Shown here one piece after another: positions 8,457 to 16,975 of a stretch of 26,641 nt of DNA. The notes under the pieces are model-generated. The model did not search any database, was not told where the DNA came from, and saw only the letters and a list, made by a program, of their open reading frames with translations. The first letter of the stretch is position 1; each line of letters starts with the position of its first letter. Source of the stretch: Epulopiscium sp. Nele67-Bin004 (lineage in GTDB: Bacteria > Bacillota_A > Clostridia > Lachnospirales > Cellulosilyticaceae). Location: contig LNZQ01000185.1 of assembly GCA_002007315.1 (NCBI GenBank), positions 1-26,641 on the forward strand. Direction: 5' to 3'. The position numbers and the translations under genes are program-made.

Positions 8457-9421
8457 ACATTTCCCCCGTTCAAAATATTGTCCAATTGATATTTCACATC
8501 ATCTAATGTTTTTACAGTTGTCAACTCTTTTCTAAACGTTGCCGCCCCTTTAACTCCTTTCACATAAGATGTTAGGTGCGAACGCATTTCTCGTATTCCG
8601 ATGTATTCACCTTTGTATTCTGCTAAACTTTTTGCATGTTTAAGTATTATACTTACTCTTTCTTCAAATGTTGGCTCTGGAAGAAGCTCCCCTGTTTCCA
8701 AAAAATGAACTGTTCGGGAAAATATCCACGGGTTGCCCGCTGCTGCTCGTCCTATCATAACAGCATCAACCCCCGTTTCCTCTATCATCTTTTTTGCGTC
8801 TTGGGGTGATTTTATGTCCCCATTTCCAACTACAGGTATTGATACAGCTTGTTTAACTTGTTTAATTATATCCCAATCAGCATTACCCGAATAAAACTGG
8901 TCACGGGTTCGTCCATGTATCGTTATCAAACTTGCCCCAGCTTGTTCTATAATTTTTGCGACTTGCACCGCATTAACACTATCAGCGTCAAATCCTTTAC
9001 GTATTTTAACTGTTAGCGGCTTATCTATCGCCTTAGACGTCTGATATACTATTTCCGCTATAAGTTCTGGCGTTTTTAAAAGTGCCGAACCTTCGCCGTT
9101 TTTTGTTATTTTTGGTGCAGGACACCCCATATTTATATCAATAAAATCAACATCCGACTCCGCAACACGCTTTGCCATCTCACTCACAATTTTTGGGTCA
9201 CTCCCAAACAGTTGTGCTCCAATAGGGTGTTCTATAGGTTCTATATTAAGTAGTTCACAAGTTTTGTCACTCTCATATAATAAGCCTTTCGCACTCACCA
9301 TTTCAGTTACAAGCATACCTGCCCCAAACTCTTTACAAATCAATCTAAACGGCAAATCAGTTACCCCCGCCATAGGTGCTAAAAATACGTTACTTGATGT
9401 ACATACATTTTTAAACTTCAT
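8453..9421 (-). CDS. dusB: tRNA-dihydrouridine synthase B
   Basis: An FMN enzyme that reduces selected uridines of tRNA to dihydrouridine using NAD(P)H. The TIM-barrel motifs are present in order: LAPMAGVTDLPFR, IDINMGCPAPK with the proton-donor Cys of the GCP motif (Cys100 from the chosen start), KIRKGFD, ITIHGRTRDQFYSG, VVGNGDI and MIGRAAAGNPWIF. Two ATG codons are possible, 9427 and 9421. AGAGG lies only 3 nt before the first but 9 nt before the second, so 9421 (322 residues) is preferred. The gene overlaps the end of the DUF6145 gene by 11 bp and overlaps the next gene by 4 bp, so all three are probably translated from one mRNA. Confidence 0.95.
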   Translation of the reverse strand: MKFKNVCTSSNVFLAPMAGVTDLPFRLICKEFGAGMLVTEMVSAKGLLYESDKTCELLNIEPIEHPIGAQLFGSDPKIVSEMAKRVAESDVDFIDINMGCPAPKITKNGEGSALLKTPELIAEIVYQTSKAIDKPLTVKIRKGFDADSVNAVQVAKIIEQAGASLITIHGRTRDQFYSGNADWDIIKQVKQAVSIPVVGNGDIKSPQDAKKMIEETGVDAVMIGRAAAGNPWIFSRTVHFLETGELLPEPTFEERVSIILKHAKSLAEYKGEYIGIREMRSHLTSYVKGVKGAATFRKELTTVKTLDDVKYQLDNILNGGNV

Positions 9422-9779
9422 TTGCATTGCCTCTATTTTTTAGAAGTGCCTCTTTAACTTTTTCGCCATCTGCAGTTCTATAAATTTTGTACCATAAAGT
9501 TAACGCTTTAAGTAATTCTGCTTTTTCTTTTTCAAATTGTCTAATTTCTAGTTCAAGACCTATATCGTCCACAAATACATCATCTTTTTGTTCTTCTATA
9601 AATATGTTTCCATCATCAAAAAAACCTATTGATATAACCCCATACACTTTTTGTGATATTTTTACAGCCTCGTCAATCAACTCACGCTTGATATCTCTAG
9701 GTATATCATCAAACGCTGGGTCAAAATAATACTTTTTTGTAATAGATGATGCATACACTACTTGTTGTTTTTCTCTCAT
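9411..9779 (-). CDS. DUF6145-like family protein
   Basis: A 122-residue soluble protein of unknown biochemical role. Its KKYYFDPAFDDIPRDIKREL start, the central VYGVISIGFFDDGNIFIEE and the DDIGLELEIRQFEKEKAELL helix followed by LTLWYKIY match remembered DUF6145 proteins, which sit in the same birA-dusB interval in Lachnospiraceae. The ATG at 9779 has AAAGGA upstream, directly after the T-run of the hairpin ending birA. It overlaps dusB and so is probably coupled to it. The family call rests on recalled sequence pattern and context, not a search. Confidence 0.7.
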   Translation of the reverse strand: MREKQQVVYASSITKKYYFDPAFDDIPRDIKRELIDEAVKISQKVYGVISIGFFDDGNIFIEEQKDDVFVDDIGLELEIRQFEKEKAELLKALTLWYKIYRTADGEKVKEALLKNRGNANEV

Positions 9780-9795
9780 TGTTTTTTCCTTTCAT

Positions 9796-9821
9796 AAAAA
9801 GGCTATATATTAAGTATAGCC
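9796..9821 (-). terminator. Hairpin terminator overlapping the birA stop codon
   Basis: On the minus strand GGCTATA (9821-9815) pairs perfectly with TATAGCC (9807-9801) around a 7-nt loop holding the birA stop, then TTTTT. The T-run is short and lies about 20 bp before the next start, so this may attenuate rather than stop transcription. Confidence 0.65.
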
Positions 9822-10562
9822 ATAAATTCCTCTTATAGACACTTCACCCGAAAAAATTTCAAAAACTTTTTCTTCTTCATCTTTAACGACAAGATTCCCG
9901 TTGTTATTGATAGAAATTATATTTGCCACGTATTGTTTGTCCTTATTTTGTATATATGCAACTTTTCCTAAGTTTAGGCATAAATTTTTATACTCGTCCA
10001 AAAAAACTTCAAATGTTTTATATTCTAAAAATTTATTATACATATTTTCAAATAGAGGGACAAACTTATCAATAATTTGTTTTCTATCAAAAGTTACCCC
10101 GCATTCCAAAAATAATGATGATGCATATGGCAAATTATCTTCAAATACCGACGTATTGACATTCACGCCAATCCCTACAATTATGGCACTTTTCTTGTCA
10201 CCAATACTTACAAGCTCGCACAATATTCCACATATTTTCTTTTCATTTAAAACTAAATCATTAGGCCACTTTATTTTTATATGTTGGTCGGTAATTTCTT
10301 GTAATGTATTACACATAGCGATACTTGCAATTAAACCTAACTTGCTCATTTCGCTTGTTTCTATAGGTGGATACAAAATAATGCTTAGCCAAATCCCTAC
10401 CCCTCTAGGCGAGTTCCACACTTTGCCCAGCCTACCTTTTCCTGCTGTTTGTGTTTCGGCAACAACGACTGTTCCATCTTCTACTTGCCTACTTACTAGC
10501 AATTTTGCAACTTCATTTGTTGAAGTTACTTCATCATAGTAAATTATTTTTCGTCTTGCCAT
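9810..10562 (-). CDS. birA: Biotin--[acetyl-CoA-carboxylase] ligase, catalytic form
   Basis: Activates biotin with ATP to biotinyl-AMP and attaches it to the lysine of biotin-carrier proteins. The 250 residues hold the catalytic domain (TSTNEVAK, then the biotinyl-AMP loop AGKGRLGKVW at 40-49, KWPND at 98-102, GILCE at 112-116, GIGVNVN) and a small C-terminal SH3-like domain. It lacks the N-terminal helix-turn-helix of group II BirA, so it should not act as a repressor. The ATG at 10562 has GGAGG 5 nt upstream; an in-frame TTG at 10574 would include that site. The ftsH terminator's T-run directly abuts the ribosome site, leaving no room for a separate promoter between them. Confidence 0.94.
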   Translation of the reverse strand: MARRKIIYYDEVTSTNEVAKLLVSRQVEDGTVVVAETQTAGKGRLGKVWNSPRGVGIWLSIILYPPIETSEMSKLGLIASIAMCNTLQEITDQHIKIKWPNDLVLNEKKICGILCELVSIGDKKSAIIVGIGVNVNTSVFEDNLPYASSLFLECGVTFDRKQIIDKFVPLFENMYNKFLEYKTFEVFLDEYKNLCLNLGKVAYIQNKDKQYVANIISINNNGNLVVKDEEEKVFEIFSGEVSIRGIYGYT

Positions 10563-10572
10563 TTTCGCCTCC

Positions 10573-10607
10573 AAAAAAAATGCCTATAAGATGTCTTATA
10601 GGCATTT
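10573..10607 (-). terminator. Strong terminator after ftsH, abutting the birA ribosome site
   Basis: On the minus strand AATGCCTATAAG pairs perfectly with CTTATAGGCATT around a 3-nt loop, followed by eight Ts. The T-run ends at the GGAGG of birA. Expression of birA therefore needs read-through or a promoter inside ftsH. Confidence 0.9.
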
Positions 10608-10612
10608 TAAAA

Positions 10613-12592
10613 TTAATTATTCGGATCTTGCCCGTCGTCTTGTTTCTTTTTTAGTGAAATAGTATCACGAACTATTTCTTTTTCGTCTTTAAGTTCTTTT
10701 AGTTCATTTTCACGCATTTGCTCGCTCATCTCAAATATACTAACGTTATCAACAGTAGTTGTGTCAATATCTTCACCTTTCATAAGTCGTCTAAACTCAT
10801 TTCCAGTAATTTTTTCTTTTTTGATTAACACTTCTGATGCTGAATTTAATATATCGATATGTTCACGTAATATAGCAAGTGCTTCGTGATATGCTGTTTC
10901 AACAATTTCTCTAATTTTAGAGTCAATTTGAGTTGCAATATCTTCGCTATAATTTCTTGTGTGATTAAAATCACGTCCCAAAAATACTTCGCCTTGTTCA
11001 TCACCATATTTGATAGGTCCAAGCTCACTCATACCATACTTAGTTACCATATCTCTAGCAATTTGCGTTGCACGCTCAATGTCGTTTGATGCTCCTGTTG
11101 TGATATCGCCAAATATAATTTCTTCAGCTGCACGCCCACCTAATAACGAAATGATTTCGTTTAGCATGCGTGATTTCGTCATATACATCTTATCTTCTCT
11201 AGGTAGCGGCATAGTATATCCACCTGCAAACCCAGTTGGTATAATAGACACGCTGTGTACAGGATCTAAGTTTGGCAAAACTTCATGTATAAGTGCATGA
11301 CCAACTTCATGGTAAGCTGTGATACGTTTTTCTTTTTCAGTAACAAGATGACTCTTTTTCTCTGTCCCAACTGTAATTTTAATAAACGCTTTTTGGACTT
11401 CTTCCATATCAATTGCACGTTTGTTATGTCTAGCAGTTAATAGTGCTGCTTCATTCATAAGGTTTGCAAGGTCAGCACCCGTAAATCCTGGTGTAGTTCT
11501 TGCTATAATGCGAATATCCACATCTTCATTTAGCGGTTTACCTTTTGCATGAACTTTTAGTATTGCCTCACGACCTTTAACATCTGGGCGACCAACAACA
11601 ACTTGCCTGTCAAAACGCCCTGGTCTAAGAAGTGCTGGATCCAAAACGTCTGAACGGTTTGTTGCAGCCATAATAATAACACCCTCGTTTAGCCCAAATC
11701 CGTCCATCTCAACAAGAAGTTGGTTCAGCGTTTGCTCACGCTCATCATGACCGCCTCCAAGACCAGCTCCACGTTTTCGTCCAACTGCGTCAATCTCGTC
11801 AATAAATACAATTGCTGGTGCATTTTTCTTTGCTTGTTCAAACAAATCTCTAACACGTGATGCCCCAACCCCAACAAACATCTCAACGAAATCTGAACCT
11901 GAAATGCTAAAGAACGGAACTGCAGCTTCACCTGCAACAGCTTTTGCAAGCAATGTTTTTCCTGTCCCTGGAGGTCCAACTAATAACACACCTTTTGGGA
12001 TACGTGCCCCAACTTCAGTATATTTCTTTGGATTTTTTAAGAAGTCTACAAGTTCTGTAACTTCTTCTTTTTCTTCTTCTAGCCCCGCAACATCTTTAAA
12101 TGTTGTCGTACCTTTATCATCAATCGTCATTTTTGCCTTGCTTTTTCCAAATGACATAACACGACCTCCGCCGCCTCCGCCACTTTGCATTTGCATGAAA
12201 AATATCATTATAAACACAAACATCCCTACAAGCATAATAATTTGTAGTATTGGGAATAACATATTTGCTTGTTGCTCTGTTGGTATAATTTCAACGTTTC
12301 CAAGCACTTCTGTTGGTAAAGAATATATATATTCATTAAATGCATCGCTATTTAGTGAAAGTGTCGTTTGTGACGCAGTTCCATCAACAGTAAACGTTAC
12401 ATACACCATCGTTCCTGCTTCTTCCATATATAATTTCGAGATGTTGCCCTCCTCGATATTAATAATTAAGTCTGTTAACGTCATTTGCTCTGGTAAGTTT
12501 TGTACGGTAACTGTTTGCCCCAAAAATATTGCGACAAATAAAATACCTATAATTATGAGATATACTACGCTTCCTTTAAATTTTCCTTTCAA
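10613..12592 (-). CDS. ftsH: ATP-dependent zinc metalloprotease FtsH
   Basis: Membrane-anchored hexameric AAA+ protease that removes misfolded or short-lived membrane and regulatory proteins. Two membrane helices (about 9-27 and 113-135) flank an external domain. The cytoplasmic part has Walker A GPPGTGKT at 206-213, Walker B IVFIDEID at 261-268, the second region of homology at 311-331 ([21 protein letters not shown]), zinc site HEVGH at 428-432 and the third ligand Asp504 in GASNDIE. The 659 residues fit the family. A six-glycine run at 138-143 follows the second helix, where FtsH has a flexible linker. The start is TTG at 12592, supported by GGGAGG 9 nt upstream and 17 bp from hpt. It is the last gene before a strong terminator. 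Confidence 0.97.
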   Translation of the reverse strand: MKGKFKGSVVYLIIIGILFVAIFLGQTVTVQNLPEQMTLTDLIINIEEGNISKLYMEEAGTMVYVTFTVDGTASQTTLSLNSDAFNEYIYSLPTEVLGNVEIIPTEQQANMLFPILQIIMLVGMFVFIMIFFMQMQSGGGGGGRVMSFGKSKAKMTIDDKGTTTFKDVAGLEEEKEEVTELVDFLKNPKKYTEVGARIPKGVLLVGPPGTGKTLLAKAVAGEAAVPFFSISGSDFVEMFVGVGASRVRDLFEQAKKNAPAIVFIDEIDAVGRKRGAGLGGGHDEREQTLNQLLVEMDGFGLNEGVIIMAATNRSDVLDPALLRPGRFDRQVVVGRPDVKGREAILKVHAKGKPLNEDVDIRIIARTTPGFTGADLANLMNEAALLTARHNKRAIDMEEVQKAFIKITVGTEKKSHLVTEKEKRITAYHEVGHALIHEVLPNLDPVHSVSIIPTGFAGGYTMPLPREDKMYMTKSRMLNEIISLLGGRAAEEIIFGDITTGASNDIERATQIARDMVTKYGMSELGPIKYGDEQGEVFLGRDFNHTRNYSEDIATQIDSKIREIVETAYHEALAILREHIDILNSASEVLIKKEKITGNEFRRLMKGEDIDTTTVDNVSIFEMSEQMRENELKELKDEKEIVRDTISLKKKQDDGQDPNN

Positions 12593-12609
12593 CTTGTATT
12601 GCCTCCCTT

Positions 12610-13140
12610 CTATTTGTTATTACTGCCTTTATTTACTGCAATATATGGCAGATTTCTATAATATTGTTGATAATCTAGTCCATAACCTATTACAAATTCA
12701 TCTGGTATTACAAATCCCACATAGTCAACATCAACAGAAACTTTTCTAGTGTCTGGTTTATCTAATAATGTACATATTTTTATACTTGCAGGGGAACGAC
12801 CATTAAGCATAGTCTGTAGATAACTAAGCGTTTGCCCAGAATCTATAATATCTTCTACAATTAAAATATGCTTATCTTCTATCGGTCCATCCAAGTCTTT
12901 AATTATTTTTACAACTCCTGTACTAACCGTTGCATCTCCATAACTTGATACCGACATGAAGTCCATTTTTAGGGGAACATTTATGTGTTTAGATAAATCC
13001 GTCATAAACATAACTCCGCCTTTTAGCACACATAGTAAAACGATTTCCTTACCCTCATAATCTTTTGAAATTTCTTTTCCAAGCTCGGCAATTCTATTTT
13101 GGATATCCTCTTCACTTATTAGCGTTTCTAAGTTTAACAT
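12610..13140 (-). CDS. hpt: Hypoxanthine phosphoribosyltransferase
   Basis: Converts hypoxanthine and guanine with PRPP to IMP and GMP in purine salvage. The 176 residues contain [14 protein letters not shown] at 36-49, the PRPP-binding signature [14 protein letters not shown] at 92-105 and the base-binding [17 protein letters not shown] near the C terminus. The ATG at 13140 has AGGAGG 5 nt upstream. The gene lies 15 bp after tilS and 17 bp before ftsH, the classic Firmicute tilS-hpt-ftsH operon. All expected residues are present. Confidence 0.96.
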   Translation of the reverse strand: MLNLETLISEEDIQNRIAELGKEISKDYEGKEIVLLCVLKGGVMFMTDLSKHINVPLKMDFMSVSSYGDATVSTGVVKIIKDLDGPIEDKHILIVEDIIDSGQTLSYLQTMLNGRSPASIKICTLLDKPDTRKVSVDVDYVGFVIPDEFVIGYGLDYQQYYRNLPYIAVNKGSNNK

Positions 13141-13155
13141 TGTGTCCTCCTAAAG

Positions 13156-14511
13156 TTATTTTTTTGGCACTAGTGTAATTTCTAGTATATTTTTTGTGTT
13201 TTTATCAACATAATAGGCCGAACTAAGTCGGCTACCTGCTACTAATACTACGTTGTTTCCATCTACGATAATAGGAATTTGATTTCTTATATCTAATGGC
13301 ACTTTGTCTTCATTAAAAAGCTTTTTTAACTTTTTTTGTCCACTAGGTAAAGTTATTTTATCACCGTCTGTTCTCGTGCGTATTTTTAGCGTACATTCTA
13401 TTTTATCATAGTCAATGTATTTAGTATACCTATTTTCGGCACATACTTCAATAGTTTTCTCATTTGCTTTAAATTTTTTTAGAAAGATTTCATAATCTAA
13501 TGCACTGTTGCTTCCAATTTTTAAAAACATTTCAACTTTTTCAACTGTTTTTTGTTCTACAAAAATTCTAATACATTTTTGAGATTTATATACAACTACA
13601 CAGCTAGGTAAATTAATTTTTTTTCCGCTTGGACCATCAATAAGATGTATTATATCTTCCAAATGTCTAGAAGTTACTTTGTTATATATGCCAAGTTCAA
13701 CTAAAATTTGTAGCATAAGCTTCTTTTGAATATAGGGCTTTTCTTTATGAATATTTTTCACTTCGTATATATCATTTTGCAGTGTAACATATTTTTTGTA
13801 ACAATCACTTATATAGCTCATCAAAAAATCTTCTTCTTCTTTATATAGTTGACTATGTTCTAACAATGTATACACTATATTTTTATTTATATTTTTTACT
13901 ATATATGGGATTAGTTCTAAACGTATTTTGTTTCTTGTGTATATCGGCAAAAAATTAGTATGGTCATCTTTATATTTTATTTCATATACTTTACAGTAAT
14001 ATTCAATTTCATCTCTATTTAGACATATGATAGGTCTAATAATTTTATCTCTAATTATAGGAATTCCACCAAGTCCTTTTACGTCTGTTCCACGAAAAAA
14101 CCGCATAATCATCGTTTCGGCTTGGTCATTTGCATTGTGTGCTGTTGCAATTTTATCATTATTATTTGAAAGTGATATAAAGAAATTGTATCTTTCTTGT
14201 CTGCCACATTCTTCTAATGATATTTTTTGTTGCTTTGCAAGCTCTTTTATGTCAGCAGTATGAACAACACAAGGTATCCCCCAGCTTGCACATGTAGACC
14301 TAACATATTTAGCTTCAGCTTCGGCTTCAATTCGCATCATATGATTTACATGTGCAACAGTTAGCTTTACGTTACGTTTTGATAGAAAGTGTAGCAACAT
14401 CATAGAGTCTGCACCACCCGAGACAGCAACAATAATTTTATCATTGTCCGAAATGAGATTGTGTTTTAATATAAATTTTTCCACTTTATTTTCTATTTCT
14501 CTAATATTCAT
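13156..14511 (-). CDS. tilS: tRNA(Ile)-lysidine synthetase
   Basis: Joins lysine to C34 of the CAU-anticodon tRNA-Ile using ATP, so that the tRNA reads AUA, a codon much used in such an AT-rich genome. The N-terminal PP-loop domain has IIVAVSGGADSMMLL with SGGADS at 31-36, then LTVAHVNHMMR, EECGRQERYNFF and IATAHNANDQAETMIMRFFRG. A linker domain and a C-terminal TilS domain (about 375-451, with PSGQKKLKKLFNEDKVP) follow. The 451 residues are normal. The ATG at 14511 has AAGGA 9 nt upstream. It heads the operon with hpt and ftsH, behind a well-spaced promoter at 14544-14572. Confidence 0.95.
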   Translation of the reverse strand: MNIREIENKVEKFILKHNLISDNDKIIVAVSGGADSMMLLHFLSKRNVKLTVAHVNHMMRIEAEAEAKYVRSTCASWGIPCVVHTADIKELAKQQKISLEECGRQERYNFFISLSNNNDKIATAHNANDQAETMIMRFFRGTDVKGLGGIPIIRDKIIRPIICLNRDEIEYYCKVYEIKYKDDHTNFLPIYTRNKIRLELIPYIVKNINKNIVYTLLEHSQLYKEEEDFLMSYISDCYKKYVTLQNDIYEVKNIHKEKPYIQKKLMLQILVELGIYNKVTSRHLEDIIHLIDGPSGKKINLPSCVVVYKSQKCIRIFVEQKTVEKVEMFLKIGSNSALDYEIFLKKFKANEKTIEVCAENRYTKYIDYDKIECTLKIRTRTDGDKITLPSGQKKLKKLFNEDKVPLDIRNQIPIIVDGNNVVLVAGSRLSSAYYVDKNTKNILEITLVPKK

Positions 14512-14543
14512 AGCCCATCGTCCTTAACTTTGTATTAGCAATA

Positions 14544-14572
14544 ATATTACCATATTAGGAAACAAAATACAA
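14544..14572 (-). promoter_or_regulatory. Promoter of the tilS-hpt-ftsH operon
   Basis: On the minus strand TTGTAT (14572-14567), exactly 17 bp, then TAATAT (14549-14544), 33 bp before the tilS ATG. It lies in the divergent gap shared with the lipoprotein hydrolase gene. Confidence 0.6.
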
Positions 14573-14641
14573 CTATCTATTGATAATATAATTCATTTAG
14601 GCAAATACTAATAAATATTTAACTATAAAAAGGAGATTTCT

Positions 14642-15703
14642 ATGAACAAATTAAAATTTCTAACTTTAGTACTAGCTTCTATAATTTTTACAGGCTGTGA
14701 ATTTCCAACTGAATACGAAACATCTACTCACTTTGTGCCACAACAAACGCCCTCTGTTTTGTCTGATATTTGGACAGAAATACCTGTCACAGTTGGAGCT
14801 GACACAACTATGCCTCTTGAGGGTGTTCTCACAATTCCAAATGATGTACAAAATCCACCTGTTGTTTTACTTGTTCATGGCACTGGACCAAACGACAAAA
14901 ATTCAACTATATTTGAAAACACGCCATTTTTGGATATAGCACATGGCTTAGCCGACCTTGGGATTGCCTCGCTTAGATACGACAAACGAACGTATGCATA
15001 CCCCCTAAAAATGTTGCAATACGGAACGGATTTGACACTTAGGGAAGAAATTCTTGATGATGTGAACTCTGCTATACAATTTTTGCTTACACAACAAGAT
15101 ACAGTTGATACTAACAAAATTTTTGTACTTGGACATTCACAAGGAGGCATGTTAGTTCCTGCAATTGCAAGCGAAAATGACACTATATCGGGTATAATCT
15201 CAGTTGCTGGAACGCTTAGACCATTGTACGAAATTAGTTATGACCAAAATCATAGTCTGTTTGAAAATATAAACAACAATCCTGACTTGTATGGTGAAGA
15301 CGTTGTGGCACTCGTTGCCGAGCAAATGAAACAAGTTGAAATTGATATTGAGATACTTAGGGGTGATATTTCGGACATACCAAATGATACTGTTCTAATG
15401 GGGCTACCTGCTGGTTATCAAAAATCAGTTAAACAATATCAAGGTCTAAACTTTGTTGACAAAATCAATGTGCCCATGCTTGTTTTACATGGCGATGCGG
15501 ACTTCCAAGTAACGTTACCAGACTTTAACTTGTACGAAAGAATGCTGTCTGGGCAAGTTGAAGCAACACTAATAAGATACGCTGATTTAAACCACCTAAT
15601 GATGGAGTCTGACTATACAAAAAATATTACGGAATATCAAACTAAAGGTACAGTGTCTAGGGAAGTTATTGGCGACATAGCCGAATGGATTTTTAAAAAC
15701 TAA
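14642..15703 (+). CDS. Lipoprotein alpha/beta hydrolase
   Basis: A 353-residue secreted, lipid-anchored hydrolase. The signal peptide MNKLKFLTLVLASIIFTGC ends in a lipobox with Cys19 as the acylated residue. The hydrolase core starts at about 48. VVLLVHGTGPNDKN (74-87) supplies the oxyanion region, GHSQGG (164-169) the nucleophile Ser166, HGDADFQV Asp286 or Asp288, and DLNHLM the His318, so a complete Ser-Asp-His triad is visible. Family members of the 'HGxGPND' type are esterases, peptidases or acyl hydrolases, and the substrate cannot be told. The ATG at 14642 has AAAGGAG 8 nt upstream. The gene stands alone, divergent from tilS, and ends at a terminator. Confidence 0.9.
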   Translation: MNKLKFLTLVLASIIFTGCEFPTEYETSTHFVPQQTPSVLSDIWTEIPVTVGADTTMPLEGVLTIPNDVQNPPVVLLVHGTGPNDKNSTIFENTPFLDIAHGLADLGIASLRYDKRTYAYPLKMLQYGTDLTLREEILDDVNSAIQFLLTQQDTVDTNKIFVLGHSQGGMLVPAIASENDTISGIISVAGTLRPLYEISYDQNHSLFENINNNPDLYGEDVVALVAEQMKQVEIDIEILRGDISDIPNDTVLMGLPAGYQKSVKQYQGLNFVDKINVPMLVLHGDADFQVTLPDFNLYERMLSGQVEATLIRYADLNHLMMESDYTKNITEYQTKGTVSREVIGDIAEWIFKN

Positions 15704-15706
15704 AAA

Positions 15707-15730
15707 CAGGGGGGTATTTTGCCCCTTTTT
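15707..15730 (+). terminator. Terminator of the lipoprotein hydrolase gene
   Basis: A short GC stem, AGGGG with CCCCT around a loop of about 9 nt, followed by TTTT, begins 4 bp after the stop codon. Confidence 0.75.
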
Positions 15731-15788
15731 AAGATAATGCTAAATACGATTATTTTCTTTGACAAGCTCGCCACCTCCTTTTTTTGCA

Positions 15789-15820
15789 TAAAAAAAGAGT
15801 AGATTTTTTCTCTACTCTTT
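15789..15820 (-). terminator. Terminator of the small orphan-gene cluster
   Basis: On the minus strand AAGAGTAGA (15819-15811) pairs perfectly with TCTACTCTT (15803-15795) around GAAAAAA, followed by a T-run. It lies just beyond the stop at 15827. Confidence 0.9.
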
Positions 15821-15826
15821 GACTAC

Positions 15827-16213
15827 TCAGACATATTTACCATAGTCTGTTTTAAATAACATCTTATTAAAAAAATCCACTTGTTCACTTGTCCCATATA
15901 CAAAAATCTCATTAATTGTATCACAAAAACGGAACTCATTATCAACTCTACCATATTCGCTTACTCCATGCGAATAATGCCAACGCCTGCTTGAATATGG
16001 TATATAATTCCCATTCTCATCGTATTTAATATTTTTTTCTTTAGTTAACTCATAAATTTTTACAGCAGTATCTATTATTTCTTGATCTGACATACCGTAT
16101 AATTCTATCTCTTCCCAGTGTGCTTCTATTGGAGCTTCCTTAATAATTTTTTTACAATGCTCTGCTAGATCTTCCCAACAAGTAATGCTTCTAACTTTTT
16201 TAGGCATTTCCAT
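15827..16213 (-). CDS. Small hypothetical protein of the orphan cluster
   Basis: A 128-residue soluble protein of unknown function. It is Glu/Lys/Tyr-rich, with SITCWEDLAEHCKKI near its start, SDQEIIDTAVKIYELTKEKN in the middle and a tail ending FNKMLFKTDYGKYV. Of two in-frame ATGs, the one at 16222 directly touches the GGGAG ribosome site, while the one at 16213 is 9 nt away, so 16213 is chosen. It is the last gene of a set of small codirectional genes ended by a terminator. Its size, acidity and company resemble orphan immunity proteins of toxin systems, but no toxin gene is nearby, so this remains a guess. Confidence 0.65.
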   Translation of the reverse strand: MEMPKKVRSITCWEDLAEHCKKIIKEAPIEAHWEEIELYGMSDQEIIDTAVKIYELTKEKNIKYDENGNYIPYSSRRWHYSHGVSEYGRVDNEFRFCDTINEIFVYGTSEQVDFFNKMLFKTDYGKYV

Positions 16214-16270
16214 TTTATTCATCTCCCAACTGTATAATTACTAATACCTTTATTTAATTAATTCTCATTG

Positions 16271-16522
16271 TTAGTACTTAAATTTATCAACTAACTTTTC
16301 TATCGATATTCCATCAATTTTCCAATTCATTAATAAATCATTAGCGTCTATAAAAATTTCTTCTATTTGTTTAGACATATCATCTAAAGCCTCACAGACA
16401 TAAATTTTATCCAAAGGACATACAATAAATTCTCTATCTTTATAAAAAAATGTGGTATCAAAAGTTGTTATTTGATACTTAAAATCCTCTAAATCTTTAA
16501 AGTTTATTAAGTTATTCATCAT
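16271..16522 (-). CDS. Small hypothetical protein of the orphan cluster
   Basis: An 83-residue acidic soluble protein of unknown function (MMNNLINFKDLEDFKYQ at its start, ISIEKLVDKFKY at its end). AAGGAG lies 5 nt before the ATG at 16522 and 8 nt before a second ATG at 16519; either may be used. The gene begins 10 bp after the stop of the CPCC-like ORF. It contains alternating hydrophobic strands (FFYKDREFIVCPLDKIYVC) suggesting a small alpha/beta fold. An immunity-type role is possible from context only. Confidence 0.65.
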   Translation of the reverse strand: MMNNLINFKDLEDFKYQITTFDTTFFYKDREFIVCPLDKIYVCEALDDMSKQIEEIFIDANDLLMNWKIDGISIEKLVDKFKY

Positions 16523-16531
16523 CTTTACTCC

Positions 16532-16696
16532 TTAATGTAATGGGTCATTCTGCCAACCACACACAGTACATATATCAAAAAATTCTACTTCCTCTATCTC
16601 ACAACAAGCACATATGTTACTCCTAATACTTTTGACGCTCTCCTTCCTAATAAAATAGTCCACACCTGTGTGAGCTTCAGTCCTCAAGTCGCTCAA
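16532..16696 (-). CDS. CPCC-like cysteine-rich small ORF, possibly a fragment
   Basis: A short minus-strand ORF ends in NICACCEIEEVEFFDIC followed by TVCGWQNDPLH. The paired Cys-x-Cys-Cys and Cys-x2-Cys knuckles and the DIC-x-x-CGW-Q-x-D ending closely resemble the CPCC cysteine-rich domain (PF14206 type), a one-zinc module. The start is doubtful: TTG at 16696 overlaps the end of the preceding gene and gives 54 residues, GTG at 16663 gives 43, and neither has a good ribosome site. No ATG exists in frame. It may be a translated small protein, or the 3' remnant of a longer gene replaced by the upstream neighbour. Confidence 0.5.
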   Translation of the reverse strand: MSDLRTEAHTGVDYFIRKESVKSIRSNICACCEIEEVEFFDICTVCGWQNDPLH

Positions 16697-16883
16697 TAGA
16701 TACTATTTCGTTTACTGGTATCACAATAATTACTCTTCGCTCTGGATAATAAATTCCTATTTCATCATATTCTTTATCAATATCAATCCATACATCATAG
16801 CTCATAGCCTCACCTATAAAAATATCACCCTCGATATCTACTATTTTAACTTTATCGCCCAAATAATCATGATAATCTATCAT
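16677..16883 (-). CDS. Small hypothetical protein, possible Sm-like beta barrel
   Basis: A 68-residue protein: DKVKIVDIEGDIFIGEAMSY, then a loop, then EIGIYYPERRVIIVIPVNEI and IERL at the end. The succession of short beta strands ending in a 'neI.sIe' strand is the pattern of small Sm/LSM-like barrels often found among orphan genes in Firmicutes. An ATG at 16883 has AAGGAG 11 nt upstream and is preferred over an in-frame GTG at 16895 that overlaps that site. It is the first gene of the small orphan cluster. Function unknown. Confidence 0.7.
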   Translation of the reverse strand: MIDYHDYLGDKVKIVDIEGDIFIGEAMSYDVWIDIDKEYDEIGIYYPERRVIIVIPVNEIVSIERLED

Positions 16884-16945
16884 AAAGTTTCCCACTCCTT
16901 GTTTGGATTTTTTCTTTTTATAATATAAGCTATTATCTGAATATT

Positions 16946-16969
16946 AAAAGGCGACAAAATACGTCGCCT
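16946..16969 (-). terminator. Terminator of the dihydroxyacetone kinase gene
   Basis: On the minus strand AGGCGAC (16969-16963 read in reverse) pairs perfectly with GTCGCCT (16955-16949) around a 7-nt loop, then TTT. The T-run is short but the stem is GC-rich and directly follows the stop. Confidence 0.75.
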
Positions 16970-16975
16970 ATTTTA

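Noticed and set aside
9901..10539. 212-codon plus-strand frame antisense to birA
   Set aside because: Antisense of a complete enzyme gene with all motifs; no start signal and no domain.
11904..12749. 281-codon plus-strand frame antisense to ftsH and hpt
   Set aside because: Mirror of the well-supported ftsH gene; Ser/Pro/Ile-rich translation, no ribosome site, no domain.
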